Source of the DNA: Rutpela maculata
Lineage: Eukaryota > Arthropoda > Insecta > Coleoptera > Cerambycidae
Length of the DNA stretch: 64,000 bases
Assembly (NCBI GenBank): GCA_936432065.2
Contig: OW386293.2
Span: forward strand, 22,456,234-22,520,233
Reading direction: 5' to 3'
The translations under genes and the position numbers were made by a program. The notes below the pieces were generated by a model, which saw only the letters and a program-made list of their open reading frames with translations, ran no database searches and had not been told where the DNA came from. Shown here piece by piece: positions 18,285 to 29,631 of this stretch (positions within the stretch are counted from its first letter, which is position 1; every line of letters starts with the position of its first letter).

Positions 18285-20022
18285 AATGGACCACAATAGT
18301 CGTGACGTCATTCACGAGGAGGTTAATTTGAATTCCTTTCCATCCACTCTTTGAAGCATGCCTTATGTACATGTGCTTTAAGGGTTAAAATAAATTACTT
18401 AAAAATGTATCTGAGGATTGGTACGTTATTTTTCATATTTAACTATTGAAACCTAACTACTAGTATAAAAATAGAGCTGGATTATAAGTTTTTTTATATG
18501 TGGTAATCAATTTTCTCTACGGAGAATAAATAAAAAATGTTTCCTAAATTGTTGTTTATGCGCATGCGTTCTACAAGTGCCTGGAAAATTATTGAGAACG
18601 TAGTTCTTTGATTATTTCTTTGTGCTCTAACCTCAAAGCCTGTTTTATTTATTTTTATTTGAATTGCTTTCCATTATTTTATACTGTTATCATAAATTTT
18701 CGTCCTCTAACCAGGCCCCTTTACGAAATTCACTGGCAGGCCCCCGCGCCTAGGAGAAATTTGTCCAGGTCTCTTAAACGAGCGAGAATTGTATTTACTA
18801 GCCTAACGGGCCCAGGGTACCACAGTACCTACTGACCCTCCCTTGTGGGGGCCTTGCCTCTAACCTCGTGTTTAAATGTTTATTTGTAAGTATTTTCACT
18901 TAGAAACGCAAATAAATAAAGAAATTACGTATTGTATCATTTATTCAGAACTTACTTCTATTTGATTAAAATAGTTTAAAATTGAACTGTCTAGTAAATA
19001 CGACATATTCCATGAACATGCTTCATTTGTTACAGTACGAACATGCTGAAGTTGCTACGCAGCTAGAAGTTCAGACCGCAAATTCAGTAGATGCATCGAA
19101 GCCATCAATGTGTAAAACAAATCTATACATTTAAATATAACCGCACATACCGTCGATGTTAGAAAGGTGAACTGCTCCTAGTACAAGCTCATGGCTTCAA
19201 TGCATCGACTAAAACTGCGGCCTGAACTTCTATAGCTGCATAGCACCTTTGGCATGTTCGTACTCTTACAGAAATATTATAGTGTGCAGAGAACCAGAGC
19301 AGCCATATGATGGCATAACCATAATCCCCTTGGACAAGCACATTCTGCATCGGTTATATTTTTACCGTTATTCAAAAATATCCGAAAACAATTAATTACA
19401 TTTAAATTAAAATATATTTATTTTTTTAAAAAAGCACACACCTCTACTTTATAGATTCTATCTCTCATGCTAGCATGAACTTCTCCCTTGACAGTCAGCA
19501 CTTCAGGATCATAATAATTCCTTTCATGCGGCCCGCTTCGCGCTTCGACAGAACTTTCTACCTTGACCATGAGTGTTTCTTTATCCTTAAAAAATTGAGC
19601 AATCGCAGAAAAATTTAATTTTTTGACCATTTTTGATATACAAACACTTTAAATACTGTAAAATCCTTGAAAATTATAAAAGAAATAATCCACTATACAT
19701 AACCTTAAACTTCAACCAGGAAAACAAATAAAAATAAGAAGATGGAGTTATGCCCGACATACGTATTACGCGTGCGCAATAAACAATTAATTTCTGAAAA
19801 AATTTCAAGAGGACTTAGAAATTACAGTATTATTACAAGAAGGCGCAGCTTTTAAAGTTAAAACATGAGGATGATAATTCAATAGTTAAATATTCACAGA
19901 TTTTCTGAAATTTCAAATTAAATTTTAACCATGGTCTTATGTACTGTGGCGATAAGGTCGATGTGAGAAATAGGTTGGAATAGTTAGAGTGGGAGTGAAA
20001 CGTCACGCTATTGTGGTCCATT
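18285..20022. mobile_element. repeat family X, copy 2 (1,738 bp)
   Basis: It has the same termini and length as copy 1 (AATGGACCACAATAGTCGTG to GTGGTCCATT), with many substitutions and a GC-richer insert near 18,700-18,860. It sits inside family Y, where the uninterrupted copies read ACGATTTCAAAT. A short (2-3 bp, AT/ATT) target duplication is possible. Confidence 0.8.
19442..19630 (-). pseudogene. captured exon-like frame in family X copy 2
   Basis: It is the counterpart of the frame in copy 1: FSAIAQFFKDKETLMVKVES, then YDPEVLTVKGEVHASMRDRI, ending at the same GAG/GTGTGT donor-like site. The frame survives although the DNA around it has diverged. Confidence 0.4.
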
Positions 20023-20143
20023 TCAAATATTATATTATTAAAGTTCCATAAACAATTATTTCTACATACAAAATTTTTCGTTGCGAGTGACTTGGATAGA
20101 AAATCTGGATGTGGAAGTAGTGATACCTTGGGAAGCGGTTTTT

Positions 20144-21508
20144 ACCACTTTTAACTGGAAGTGCCAAAAGTTGTAAGTATATATACGAGTCGTTTTTATA
20201 GAAATGTGGAAAGAGAGGTTAGTTAGGAATGTTTTTAAAGTTAATTATAATGAAAAATGTAATTCTATTCTTAGTTTTATTTCGTATATATGCATGTATA
20301 TATATAAAAAAATAGGTAATCCAAGCAACGAATGCTCAAGAAAGGGTGTAGAGGGAAATATTAGGGACAGAAAATTTGACTTCGGAACTTTGTTTGGACT
20401 AGTCTGGAGATGAACATATCAAAAGTCTCCACTCCTAGGTGGTGAGCGGGGGGAGGGGGCACTTTAAAGGACCCATTTTTTGGTTTTTCCCTTATATCTC
20501 GGAAACTATGCGTCGTAGCAGCTTGACCATTATATACAAAATTGAAGCTGACAAAATTTGCTACAAGAATCACTATTTGTCTGTTCTCGAGCTATCCCTC
20601 GAAATTCAGAAATTGTGGAAAACAATTTTTTCGCCTCACGTTAAAAAATTAAAAAATTTAATGCTCTACAACTTCTTTTCTCACGACTTTTTCGTGGGAA
20701 CAACATTTGAAGAGTTATCTTAACAATAGGCGAAAAAATTGCTTTCCTCAATTTCCGAAATTCGAGAGCGAATATCTCGAGAACAAAACATTTCGACAAA
20801 ATGTAAGTAGTGATTCTTGTAGCAAATTTTGTCTAATGTCTAATAGTCGCTGATTCTAACGAATATACGCTGAAGAAGAAGAAGAAAATTGACTTTCTTG
20901 CGACTTAACCTCAAAAGGGTTGTAGTGTTTTTTTTTTAATTTCTGATTGGAATAATATAAAACATTTTTAATACGTAAATGCCCAAAATGGTTAAGTATA
21001 AATAATATCGATTTAACAATTTTGTGATGTGATTTATTTATTAGGACCTTTCGTAAGTAGCTACAACTATATTTGTATTTTAATATTTCCTATATTTATT
21101 TCTTTTATAATGATGTCCTACAAATCTTAACACTCAATAATCTAATATTTTACTCATATATATCTAAATTTATACGTGTTTTGATTTCGTGTGTCTAGTC
21201 CATCTACTAAAATTTTTTGTTTGCTATTTCTATGTTGAGAAAAACATTTTTAGTTTATTCTAAAACCACAGTAAGAGAAATAGTATGTACCTAATATCAA
21301 TCTATTACAATAACTGCATTAAATGTAAATTCCTTTATCGTTCTATAAAGTAGAATAAGTATCGTTCTTATTCTATTTTATAGAACTGTTACGACTTAAG
21401 GGATTTACATTTAATTATTATTATTATAATTATCCCTTTATGGGAAATCATCCCAATCCAATTTTTGCTAGGAGACATAGTTGAAACATGAGTATGTGAA
21501 TGTTTTAA
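20144..21508. other. 5' flank of zinc-finger copy 1, non-coding
   Basis: Alternating stretches match 41,150-42,340 in copy 2 (for example AACTGGAAGTGCCAAAAGTT and GCTGAAGAAGAAGAAG). A block at about 20,330-20,855 is absent from copy 2. It contains inverted arms at about 20,547-20,637 and 20,729-20,840 (ACAAGAATCACTA and its complement). The promoter of the zinc-finger gene is probably somewhere here but cannot be placed. Confidence 0.55.
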
Positions 21509-21797
21509 CACTTTCTCTGCGCATGACTCTCATGAGAGTCGTACCCGTTCTTAGTGCAGTGAGCACGACTCTCATGTGAGCCAGGCCATATTACGTATTA
21601 ATATTATTATTATGCCAGTCAGCACTGAAGAAGAAATTCTTGGTCAGGTGTGCATGGCTCTCTTGAGAGTCAGTCCAAAAAACATGAAATACCCTGTATA
21701 TACAATTTTTATTGACACTACTCGATTTCTGACACCCAATTATACAATATATATTATGCAATAAAAACCAGTGAGCTTTAACGCCGCAGCGAAAGTG
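21509..21797. mobile_element. piggyBac-type MITE with TTAA flanks
   Basis: The termini CACTTTCTCTGCG and CGCAGCGAAAGTG are inverted repeats, and TTAA stands directly outside both ends (21505-21508 and 21798-21801). Inside are repeated GACTCTCATGAGAGTC-like palindromes. TTAA duplication is the hallmark of piggyBac insertion. Length 289 bp, no transposase. Confidence 0.85.
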
Positions 21798-21801
21798 TTA
21801 A

Positions 21802-22167
21802 AGTTTGTTGTATAGCTATTTTGATACTTAATTGCTTTTGTTTTATTTATTTTTGATTTCATTGAACGGAATAGTTTAAATTAAAAAATAGCATTATTGT
21901 GGCAGTTGTACTGTACATAATGTACATATTGTCTTTCTTTTAAGGTTAGGATTTTGGACGTGTGGGAGGGAAATATACGTTTATTTTCGGTTTATTATAA
22001 ATATTTAAAAAATTATAAATGGTATAATCTTAAAAACAGTTTCAGATACTTCCCATTGCTCCAAGGAATACAACCATATACTGTTCCTATCATAAATATT
22101 TTATGGAGTTAAATATCATGCTTTAATAATTAAATTAGGAAGTATTTTCATTGACAAACTGCAATAT
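21802..22167. other. non-coding flank shared in part with copy 2
   Basis: The part near 21,830-21,950 matches about 42,410-42,520. No gene is seen. Confidence 0.5.
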
Positions 22168-22234
22168 TCAATGAATGAATGAATGAATGCTTTATTCAGC
22201 CTGAAGCTGTTTACCTTCAAGTACAACAGAAAGG
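22168..22234 (-). mobile_element. LINE 3' end with ATTC microsatellite tail
   Basis: On the minus strand, CAGGCTGAATAAAGC followed by four CATT repeats is a typical 3' terminus of a LINE or SINE. Confidence 0.45.
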
Positions 22235-23337
22235 ACCCCGCACACCATATAGGGAGATTTCTGCCTCCAGTCAAATTTAATCTAACCCACGTAAAAATGT
22301 TCTTTTGAACCTCCTGAACAAATGTTCAAATGCAGTCAGGTCCGAAAAGGTCTTCGTTTCGAGATATAGAGCCCTAAAGATCATTCCAAATACGTTTTAA
22401 AATTGAAAAAATTAAATTAAAGTTGGCTTTGATTTTATGGAAATTCAGAACTGCATAATTAATTTTTAAATAACACCATATTTCTTTCTCGTGTTAATGA
22501 TACCGAGGGTCTTCAAGGGCTTCGCTGCAGTTTTTTCAATTCAAGAATAAAGTTGTGATACTTTTTTTTTTAGATAAAAAATTTATGTTTTATTTTAGTT
22601 CTAGCTCTTGAAATACGGCCAAAATCGAGGGCGATTCGGCGCGGTTCGCATTTTTTCAAAGATGCAATGTATTTCTGATTTTTATGCAACTGGAAGTTCA
22701 AGTGCCTGTGGTGGTCTATGTCCAGCATCAATAATATCGATCCTTTTTATGCGAAATGAAAAGTTCTGTGACTCAAAATCTTATGATGAATTATTGTTCT
22801 CCGAGCTTCCTAGGATTAGAATTGTTCTTTTTTATCTGAACTTTCAGAGTGTATCATGTTTTTTATTTTAAATGCCCATTAAATGGGCAATTTAATCAGG
22901 TCCATTGATTTTTATTTGAACTATGATTATGGAATTTTCTGTGGTAATCTTACCTAAACAATTTCGATCAGTAATTCGTGTCCACGTACTCGAAAAATGC
23001 CGTTATATTTTAAAAAACGCTCGTTTTTGGATAGTAGGAAATTCAATGAATCAAAACAATGTCATTATTGACAAGTGAAAAATAAATAAAAAAGTGTGAA
23101 ATAAAACTTAAAATTTCGTTGTTTTACTATTGATTTCTATGGAAACAGCAATAGAATTTAGTCATTACGACAAGGTAACTTTGGGCGATTTTGGATTTGG
23201 AACGATCTTTAGGAACGAAGACCTTTTCGGACCTGGCTGCATTTGAACATTTGTTCAGGAGGTTCAAATGAACATTTTTACATGGGTTAGATTAAATTTG
23301 ACTGGAGGCAGAAATCCCCCTATATGGTGTGCGGGGA
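22235..23337. mobile_element. 1.1-kb element with about 130-nt inverted termini
   Basis: The ends CCCCGCACACCATATAGG and its complement border inverted arms that also share TCAGGTCCGAAAAGGTCTTC. The interior has no convincing gene. It is absent from copy 2. Confidence 0.75.
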
Positions 23338-23579
23338 TCTTTACAATAAAAAATGTATATTATTTTATTCGTTAGAAAAATAGCAAGTAGCTATCTAAAA
23401 CAGTTTTAATTATACTGTATGTCTGGTTTCTTTAAATATTTATAATAAATCTCTGCAAAATCCTATCCTTAATAGAGAGATATATGTTTATAATGACCTG
23501 TGATAAGATTTTTGTAAAAGCAGTACTACTTTAAGTGGTAAAGGAATGTAAAAATTATTTCAGTGTCTATAGACTGGCG
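23338..23579. other. non-coding flank
   Basis: AT-rich sequence matched in part at 42,540-42,620; nothing coded. Confidence 0.5.
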
Positions 23580-24086
23580 GTACATGACCAGTCAGGTGCA
23601 ACGTTTTTAAAATGTATGCCAATCATACATATGAGTGAAATTACCATGAATATGCCAGAAACGCAAATTTTAGGCAGTCGTCGCGTGCAGAAGGGTGTGC
23701 AAATCGATTTTTTTTGTTTTTTTTTCTGATTTTTTTTTTAATTTTAAAATGGATGCCAATAGTGCCAAACGAAAAGCCTTGAAAAAAAATCCAAAATCAA
23801 AATCATCCAAAATCAAGAACACCAAAAAATTTTACGATTTAATGTGCGCATCGAGAGTTGTTTTGCGCGCGGAAACTGCATGCCAGTGAATTTCTGCTGG
23901 ATTCTTTTTCACGGCTCTTCGTTTGGCACTATTGGCATCCATTTTAAAATAAAAAAAAAAAACAAAAATCGATTTGCACGCGCTAAAATTTGCGTTTCTG
24001 TCATATTCATGGTAATTTCATTCATATATATGATTGGCATACATTTTAAAAACGTTGCACCTGACTGGTCATGTACCGCCAGTCTA
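23580..24086. mobile_element. 507-bp foldback MITE with CTA duplication
   Basis: Long inverted arms (about 150-200 nt) begin TAGACTGGCGGTACATGACC. CTA stands on both sides (23577-23579 and 24087-24089), and copy 2 has a single CTA at the empty site near 42,626. Inner arms share ATGGATGCCAATAGTGCCAA and its complement. Confidence 0.85.
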
Positions 24087-24433
24087 CTATATTAGGTAAG
24101 TTTATTAATATATGAAATTGTTTCCAGGTGAACTTGGAATACAAATGTATAAAAAAAGTATGTGCGTGCATATAGGAATACCTCATTAGACATTAGATTA
24201 TGATAAACACTATTTAGAGTTTGCAAGGGACATTCTATAACACTAAATATAATAAAAAAGTAATATAAAATGCATCCAACAACCCACAAATCCAAATGTA
24301 GAACTGTCTGGAGCTGGAAATTGAACTCAGGAGAGATAGGTAGTGTACTAGCCACATAAATGCTTTCTAGTTCACTACGCTACTATGGTTCATAATAAAA
24401 AATAAATAATTTGATAATAAAGAAATAGAAAAT
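24087..24433. promoter_or_regulatory. immediate upstream region of zinc-finger copy 1 exon A
   Basis: This stretch is well conserved with 42,630-42,969. No TATA box was identified. Exon A may follow a non-coding exon upstream. ATG at 24434 is preceded by GAAAAT. Confidence 0.4.
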
Positions 24434-25041
24434 ATGTCAAAACAACAGGGTAACTGTAATGTAGAAAACGAAACAGACGATGTTTTTGAAGAAGTTGCCG
24501 AACACAGGATAAAAACTGAGAAGGTACAAGTACAAAGAGGAGACAATTTTGCAACTTTACATCAAGTTTCAGATGAAAACTTGGAAAGTGATACGTCTAA
24601 TGCATCGTTATATGTTAATGTCGACAAACGAAATAGTTCATATTACACTGTTAAAAGTCCAGGCCGCAATTCAAGTAATGTAAATAAGGATTTATACTAC
24701 AAAGATATAGAAAATAATACTACGGAAACTGAAGGGTTTTTAAAACAAGAAGACCCTGATGATGTTTTTGATGAGGAACAAGAAAAAGGAGAAAAGGAAA
24801 CTGTTAAACATGTTACAGGTTTTGAGAATATTGGTATAGAAATTAAGATAGAGGTAGATGATGACAATGATACAACTAGCTCACAAGAAAATCTTAATTT
24901 TTTAGCAAAAGCTATAAAACAGGAAAATGACTCGGCTGGTAATTTTGATGACTCACATATGGAAACTAGTGAAACAATTTCTTTAAGAGATGATGAACCT
25001 CACACTAAAGTAGACTTTGCTGTTGAAACCGAAAGATCAAG
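24434..25041 (+). CDS. zinc-finger gene copy 1, exon A (acidic N-terminus)
   Basis: The first coding exon starts at ATG 24434 and ends in the donor AG/GTAAGT with intron phase 2; it joins in frame to exon B at 27035. It encodes about 202 residues rich in Glu, Asp, Asn and Lys. The exon has two acidic repeats around DDVFEE and DDVFDEEQEKGEKE and possible SUMO-type sites such as IKTEK, LKQED and IKQEN. No zinc finger lies in this part, so it is likely a disordered regulatory region. The copy 2 exon (42970-43538) is clearly homologous, differing by several short indels that all keep the frame. Confidence 0.8.
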
Positions 25042-25155
25042 GTAAGTTGTATTAATAATATTTTTATCGTACACAAAAAATATTGAACACATTTTTTACA
25101 TGGTTGTAAAATTAATATCAACAAATTGGGGTACTGGTGTCCGATTTGCTGATAT

Positions 25156-25449
25156 TGTGACGTGCTTACACTCTTTTTGCAAACACCCTGTAATTATTCA
25201 CTACTTGATCACTTTACTCTCTTCTGATCTTACTGACTTGCTATCTGAAATTGAACCATCTACTCTGCTTTACTCCATGCTTTATATACCTAAAGATGAC
25301 AGATCTCGATGTTTCTGTGATGACGTCACCATTCTCTAGATCACTCTAGAGCTTCTAGTAGGTTCTTTTTCTAGTAGGTGCAAATGTCTACAACATCCGA
25401 AATAATTGAATTCTGTGTTGCCTACATTTGGGGGTTGCAACACATCACA
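25156..25449. mobile_element. 294-bp solo LTR with ATAT target duplication
   Basis: It begins TGTGACGTG and ends ATCACA (TGTGA and TCACA inverted termini). ATAT precedes it at 25152-25155 and follows at 25450-25453. The sister intron near 43,660 lacks the sequence. It resembles the start of the candidate LTR at 37,238 (ACGTG, AAACACCCTGTAA). A Gypsy-like retrotransposon is the likely source. Confidence 0.75.
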
Positions 25450-25919
25450 ATATTATCTTTAAAGTAGGAATCAGTATCAGTTGCACAGCTCGCTCAGGGT
25501 ACTAGCACTCAGTTTCAGTGATAAAAGTGATTTTTGATGGGTTAATTTTGCAAGGAATCAATTTTAAATTTAGCTTTTTGAAAGTAGAAAACTCCGTTCT
25601 AAAAAATTATACTATTTTTAGATTTATTTGAACTTTTATTAAGTTTTAAAATTGCCATTGAAAATTGAAATACATCTATCAGTTGCTTACTGTAAGTAAG
25701 TATTTATTGATGGATTATCCAAAAAAGTATTTACACAAGTCAATAATACAAGATAAAAAAATGTATATATACAGAATAAGAAAACTGTATGAAAGATATT
25801 TAAAATTTATTTATTGACATAAGATAACCTAATATACATATTATAGAGTGGACCATTTTAATCCATTATTGCAAATATCTCGTTGTGTAAGCTACCAATT
25901 AAGAAATGACCTCTACAAA

Positions 25920-26520
25920 AGTTATTGGGTTCTAAGGGGGCCATCTGATTCTATGGTCGAGCTCCGGGTCCGTGACCTCGGTGAGGCCCTGTGATACCCA
26001 ACTTTGTTTTTGTAAATGTAATGTAATGTAATTTTTATTGCAGAATCTAATTCTACGGAAAAAAATACGTTCAAATATGATTTTCAAAAATTTTTTCCAG
26101 TGGGCCTTACTCGATTTTAATTGTTGGTATTGACAATTGAAATCACAAGGACCCAATTATCTCGCCGGTTAAGCTAACAATTGAAAAATGACTTAAATGA
26201 AAGTTCTAGGATTCGATAGGGTCATCTAATGCTATGGTTCAGTACCTGGTCCGGGCCCTTGATATGGCCCTGGGGCCCCCAACTTTTTTCTTTTAATGGA
26301 AATATCAATTTTTTATTGCAGACTTGCATTCTACCGAAAGAAATACGTTCAAATATGATTTTCAAAAATTTTTTCCAGTGGGCCTTATTCGGGCCCAATT
26401 TGTAAGGCCCACTGGAAAAAATTGTTGAAAATCATATTTGAACGTATTTCTTTCCGTAGAATGCAGATCTGCAATAAAAAATTGATATTTCCATTAAAGA
26501 AAAAAGTTGGGGGCCCCAGG
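25920..26520. repeat. tandem and inverted repeat block
   Basis: The segment CGTTCAAATATGATTTTCAA occurs at about 26,070 and 26,348 in direct order and again inverted at about 26,430. The last two form arms of about 115 nt around a centre near 26,398 (TGGGCCTTATTCGGGCCC), giving a foldback. Confidence 0.75.
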
Positions 26521-27034
26521 CGACTTTTCCAGGGTTCTGTAACATTATCACTGCATATTTTTTAAGAAAATGTAAAATATGAACGTCAAATTTTAATAAA
26601 TGTAGGAAATATGATTTTTTTCTTAGGCAATGTTTATAAAATGTGTGGATTTGCAAAACTTTTCAAACTTTCCAAATAGATATGAAGTATATCGAGATGG
26701 AATAAAGATAAAAAATGGAAGTAACATTTGAAAACAGTGTACGCTCTCTATATAAACGAGGGGACCTTCGTCTATTATAAGCATAGAGTCTCATTGAAAT
26801 TCATTGGTGCATAGTAATGTTAATAATAATTATTAATTTTTACAATTTCTTGACAAAAATGTATTTTTTTCATAATTACCAAATAAAAAATAAAAAATAA
26901 AGAATTTTTTTATTTATTTTTTATACAAATCAGGGACATTGCCTATTGGGTAAAGCAACTTACGGGCTGTGCATTTTTGGTTTTACCAATGAATTACTAC
27001 TGCGATAACCAACTGATAATTTTTTTCTTTTCAG

Positions 27035-29411
27035 ACTAGAAAAGAATGATCTTAATAAGATTTCATCTTCACATCAAATGGACAAAAACAGAAAAGCTGT
27101 AAGTAAACAAATTGAAAATGAAAATAGTCTAGCAATTAAGGATGGTAGTATTATTACAAATAATATAGATAATAATTCTCAGAATCTTCAATCAAATGTT
27201 GAAGGTAGCAATAAACAGCCACATATAAAGAATTTAATTAGTAGAGTTAAACATGCAATGAAGAAATCACAGACACAAAAAGACGAAACAAACGATGATA
27301 AAACAAAATCAAATGAACAAAATGGTGAAAAGGAAGTCAATACAAGCATAATTATTCAAAATACAGAAAGTGGGAAGAGATTAGAAGTTGAGAATTTAAA
27401 TAAAGCTACAAATAATAAACAGCCTTCAGATAAAAATAATGAACAACAAGAAGAAAATGAAAATAATAGTTGTCATCCTGACAACGCAATGCAAGCTGGA
27501 ATGCAAAATATCCCAAAAGCAAATAGAAATATTTCTAGGAAAAAACGTCGAAAAAAGCATTGGAATCTAAAAAAAAAGTCTTCAAAAATTGATTTTAAAA
27601 ATGGCACAAATAAAATAAATAATATAGGTTCTTTAACTCACCATATTACTGACAAAAATAAGAAATCAATGGAAGAAATTAAGCGGAAGGGTCTATTAAA
27701 TGAAAATCGTAACCTTAACGAACAGTTCGGAAAAACAAAAAATCGAAACCATAGGAAACTTTCATTACGAAATACTTCTGCAAATATTGATAAACCAGAA
27801 AAAGTTCAGGAAGATAGTGATTCTGCCGTAACTATAACAGGAAATAAAGAAGATGCTGTCACTGAAAATAAATCAAGAATAATAGGAAGCAAAGGAAATA
27901 TTATCGCTGAAAATAAAGAAAAAACCCAAACTGAAACTGGCCAAATAGAAACAAGTTCAAGTAAGCAACTTCCAAATATTTTTAATAAATCTGTAAATAA
28001 ATCCTGTCAGACTGAAACTGAGGCAATATCAGAAATTTGTGCAAGAAAAGCAGAGAACACTCAAACGGAAGAACATAAAGGCCTTCAAAATACGCATATG
28101 GATTACATGTGTACAAAATGTTCATTCAAAGCAAAACAGAAAACCGTTATGAAGAGACATTTACTAAAACATGGCATAGAGTTTTCAAGTACTATCACAT
28201 CATTTTTCGATGTCATTAAGAAAGCAAAATTATATACAAGTCAGCTAGAACAAATATATGTTGAGAAAGAACCGCAAACAAAAGTCATTAGAAACAATCA
28301 GTGTGGAAATGAGATAAATACACAAGAAACAAATACAAATGTTAATAATGATTTTCAGTTTGAAAAAGAAGGGTCTGGAAATGGTCTTAATAATGCCTTA
28401 CAAGTACAAAATGTAGAAATCTGCACAAATATACCACCCAGGAGGAATACTAGAAGTAGTAGTTATACTTTATTAAATAAGAAAGGGGATGAGGTTTCGA
28501 ATACAGAAGACAAAACTCAAAGTGAGGAAACCTTTGCGATTAATGCAAAGATCAAAATAGTAGGAAAACCGGCCTATATTAATCAAACAATAGAAAATAA
28601 AAACATAGAGAAAACATGCGCGTCTGAAAGTGACCAGTCTCTCAAAGATGGTGAAGTTGGAAAAGTAACCTCTAAAAATAATACAAGCATTAACATAGAA
28701 TATAGCTGTACAAAATGCCAATTTAAGACTAAACGTAGAGCATTACTTAAAGAACATTTAGTAACACATAGAGAAGAATTGGTCAGTGGTATTATTACAT
28801 TCTTAGATCTAGTTAAAAATGATAAAGTATCTTCAAATCAGTTTAGAAGAGATGGTCAACATAAAGCAACACAAATACAAAGCGTAGGTGAGAACATGGA
28901 GGCTGAGGAGTCTTGCAAAACTGTAGAAAATGGTAATGGAAATGTCGATAATGATGCGGGAAGTGAGTTTCTTGTTAAAGACAATAATAGTGAGGGGAGT
29001 GTGATAAATGAAGCAAGAGAAATAGAAAAATTTCCGCTAAATGAAAATACAACTGCTACAAATGTAGATAATAATTCTGAATGCGTGGAAAATAAAATTA
29101 ATGAAAATGAATGTATGGAAATACCGAGTACAAATAAATCAAAGCCAAAACTGGCAACAAAAAGGAAAATGAAAAGAAGGAGAGCTGTAAGGAGAAAGTC
29201 TTTACCCACAAAAAAAATCAAGTTGCAAGTTGACGGTGAGACAATGTATTGCTGTGATGAATGTTCTTATCAGTCAACTAAAAAGAAGAATCTGAATGAA
29301 CACAAAATTGTACATTCGAAAGATATTGTTAAGTGTGGCCAATGTGTGTTTATTACAAATCATAAAAGAAAACTGGCTAATCACATGTTGATCCATTTGA
29401 AGCCCGAGGAG
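27035..29411 (+). CDS. zinc-finger gene copy 1, exon B (four C2H2 fingers)
   Basis: The central exon begins after CAG at 27034 and ends at GAG/GTAAGC, phase 0. It encodes about 792 residues, largely low-complexity Asn/Lys/Glu sequence with basic patches (KKRRKKHWNLKKKS and RKMKRRRAVRRKS). Fingers seen are CTKCSFKAKQKTVMKRHLLKH, split by linkers from CTKCQFKTKRRALLKEHLVTH, then CCDECSYQSTKKKNLNEHKI with VH, and CGQCVFITNHKRKLANHMLI with H. After finger 1 and finger 2 a repeated motif (ITSFFDVIKKAKL and IITFLDLVKNDKV) occurs. The protein is likely a nuclear DNA-binding factor. Paralogue: exon B of copy 2. Confidence 0.85.
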
Positions 29412-29631
29412 GTAAGCATCTTTTATTTACTTATGTCTGAATGGATGAATGAAAGGTTTATTTGTATACCTACAAGTAAGTTTATGTGGGATATCTTCAC
29501 AGAGAAGAATCGTTTTGGAAAATTTGGCACATAGATGTGGAAAGGATCTTGTTGCAGTTTTTTAACCCAATTGTTTGTATGAGATCATTACTGCAAAAAT
29601 AAGTTATTTTATTCGCACTATTATTTCTATC

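Larger units (their letters stand above)
17771..20143. mobile_element. repeat family Y copy 1, split by family X copy 2
   Basis: Family Y starts TTTCCACATCCAG and ends CTGGATGTGGAAGTAGTGAT, then about 25 further shared bases (CTTGGGCAGCGG-like). Copies at 33,784-37,225 and 59,685-60,364 show the same order. Here it is interrupted at 18,285-20,022 by family X. The sister segment near 41,130 lacks it, which fixes it as an insertion. It is about 680 bp when uninterrupted and encodes nothing recognisable. Confidence 0.75.
25042..27034 (+). other. intron 1 of zinc-finger copy 1
   Basis: GTAAGT to TTTTCTTTTCAG. It contains a solo LTR (25156-25449), partly tandem and inverted repeats around 25,920-26,520, and a 3' part (26,520-27,034) homologous to 47,990-48,537. 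No gene is seen. Confidence 0.75.

Noticed and set aside
23695..24095. Short frames around 23.7-24.1 kb
   Set aside because: They lie in the arms of a foldback MITE and mirror each other.
25100..25339. 79-residue frame in intron 1 of copy 1
   Set aside because: It lies mostly within the solo LTR and is absent from copy 2.
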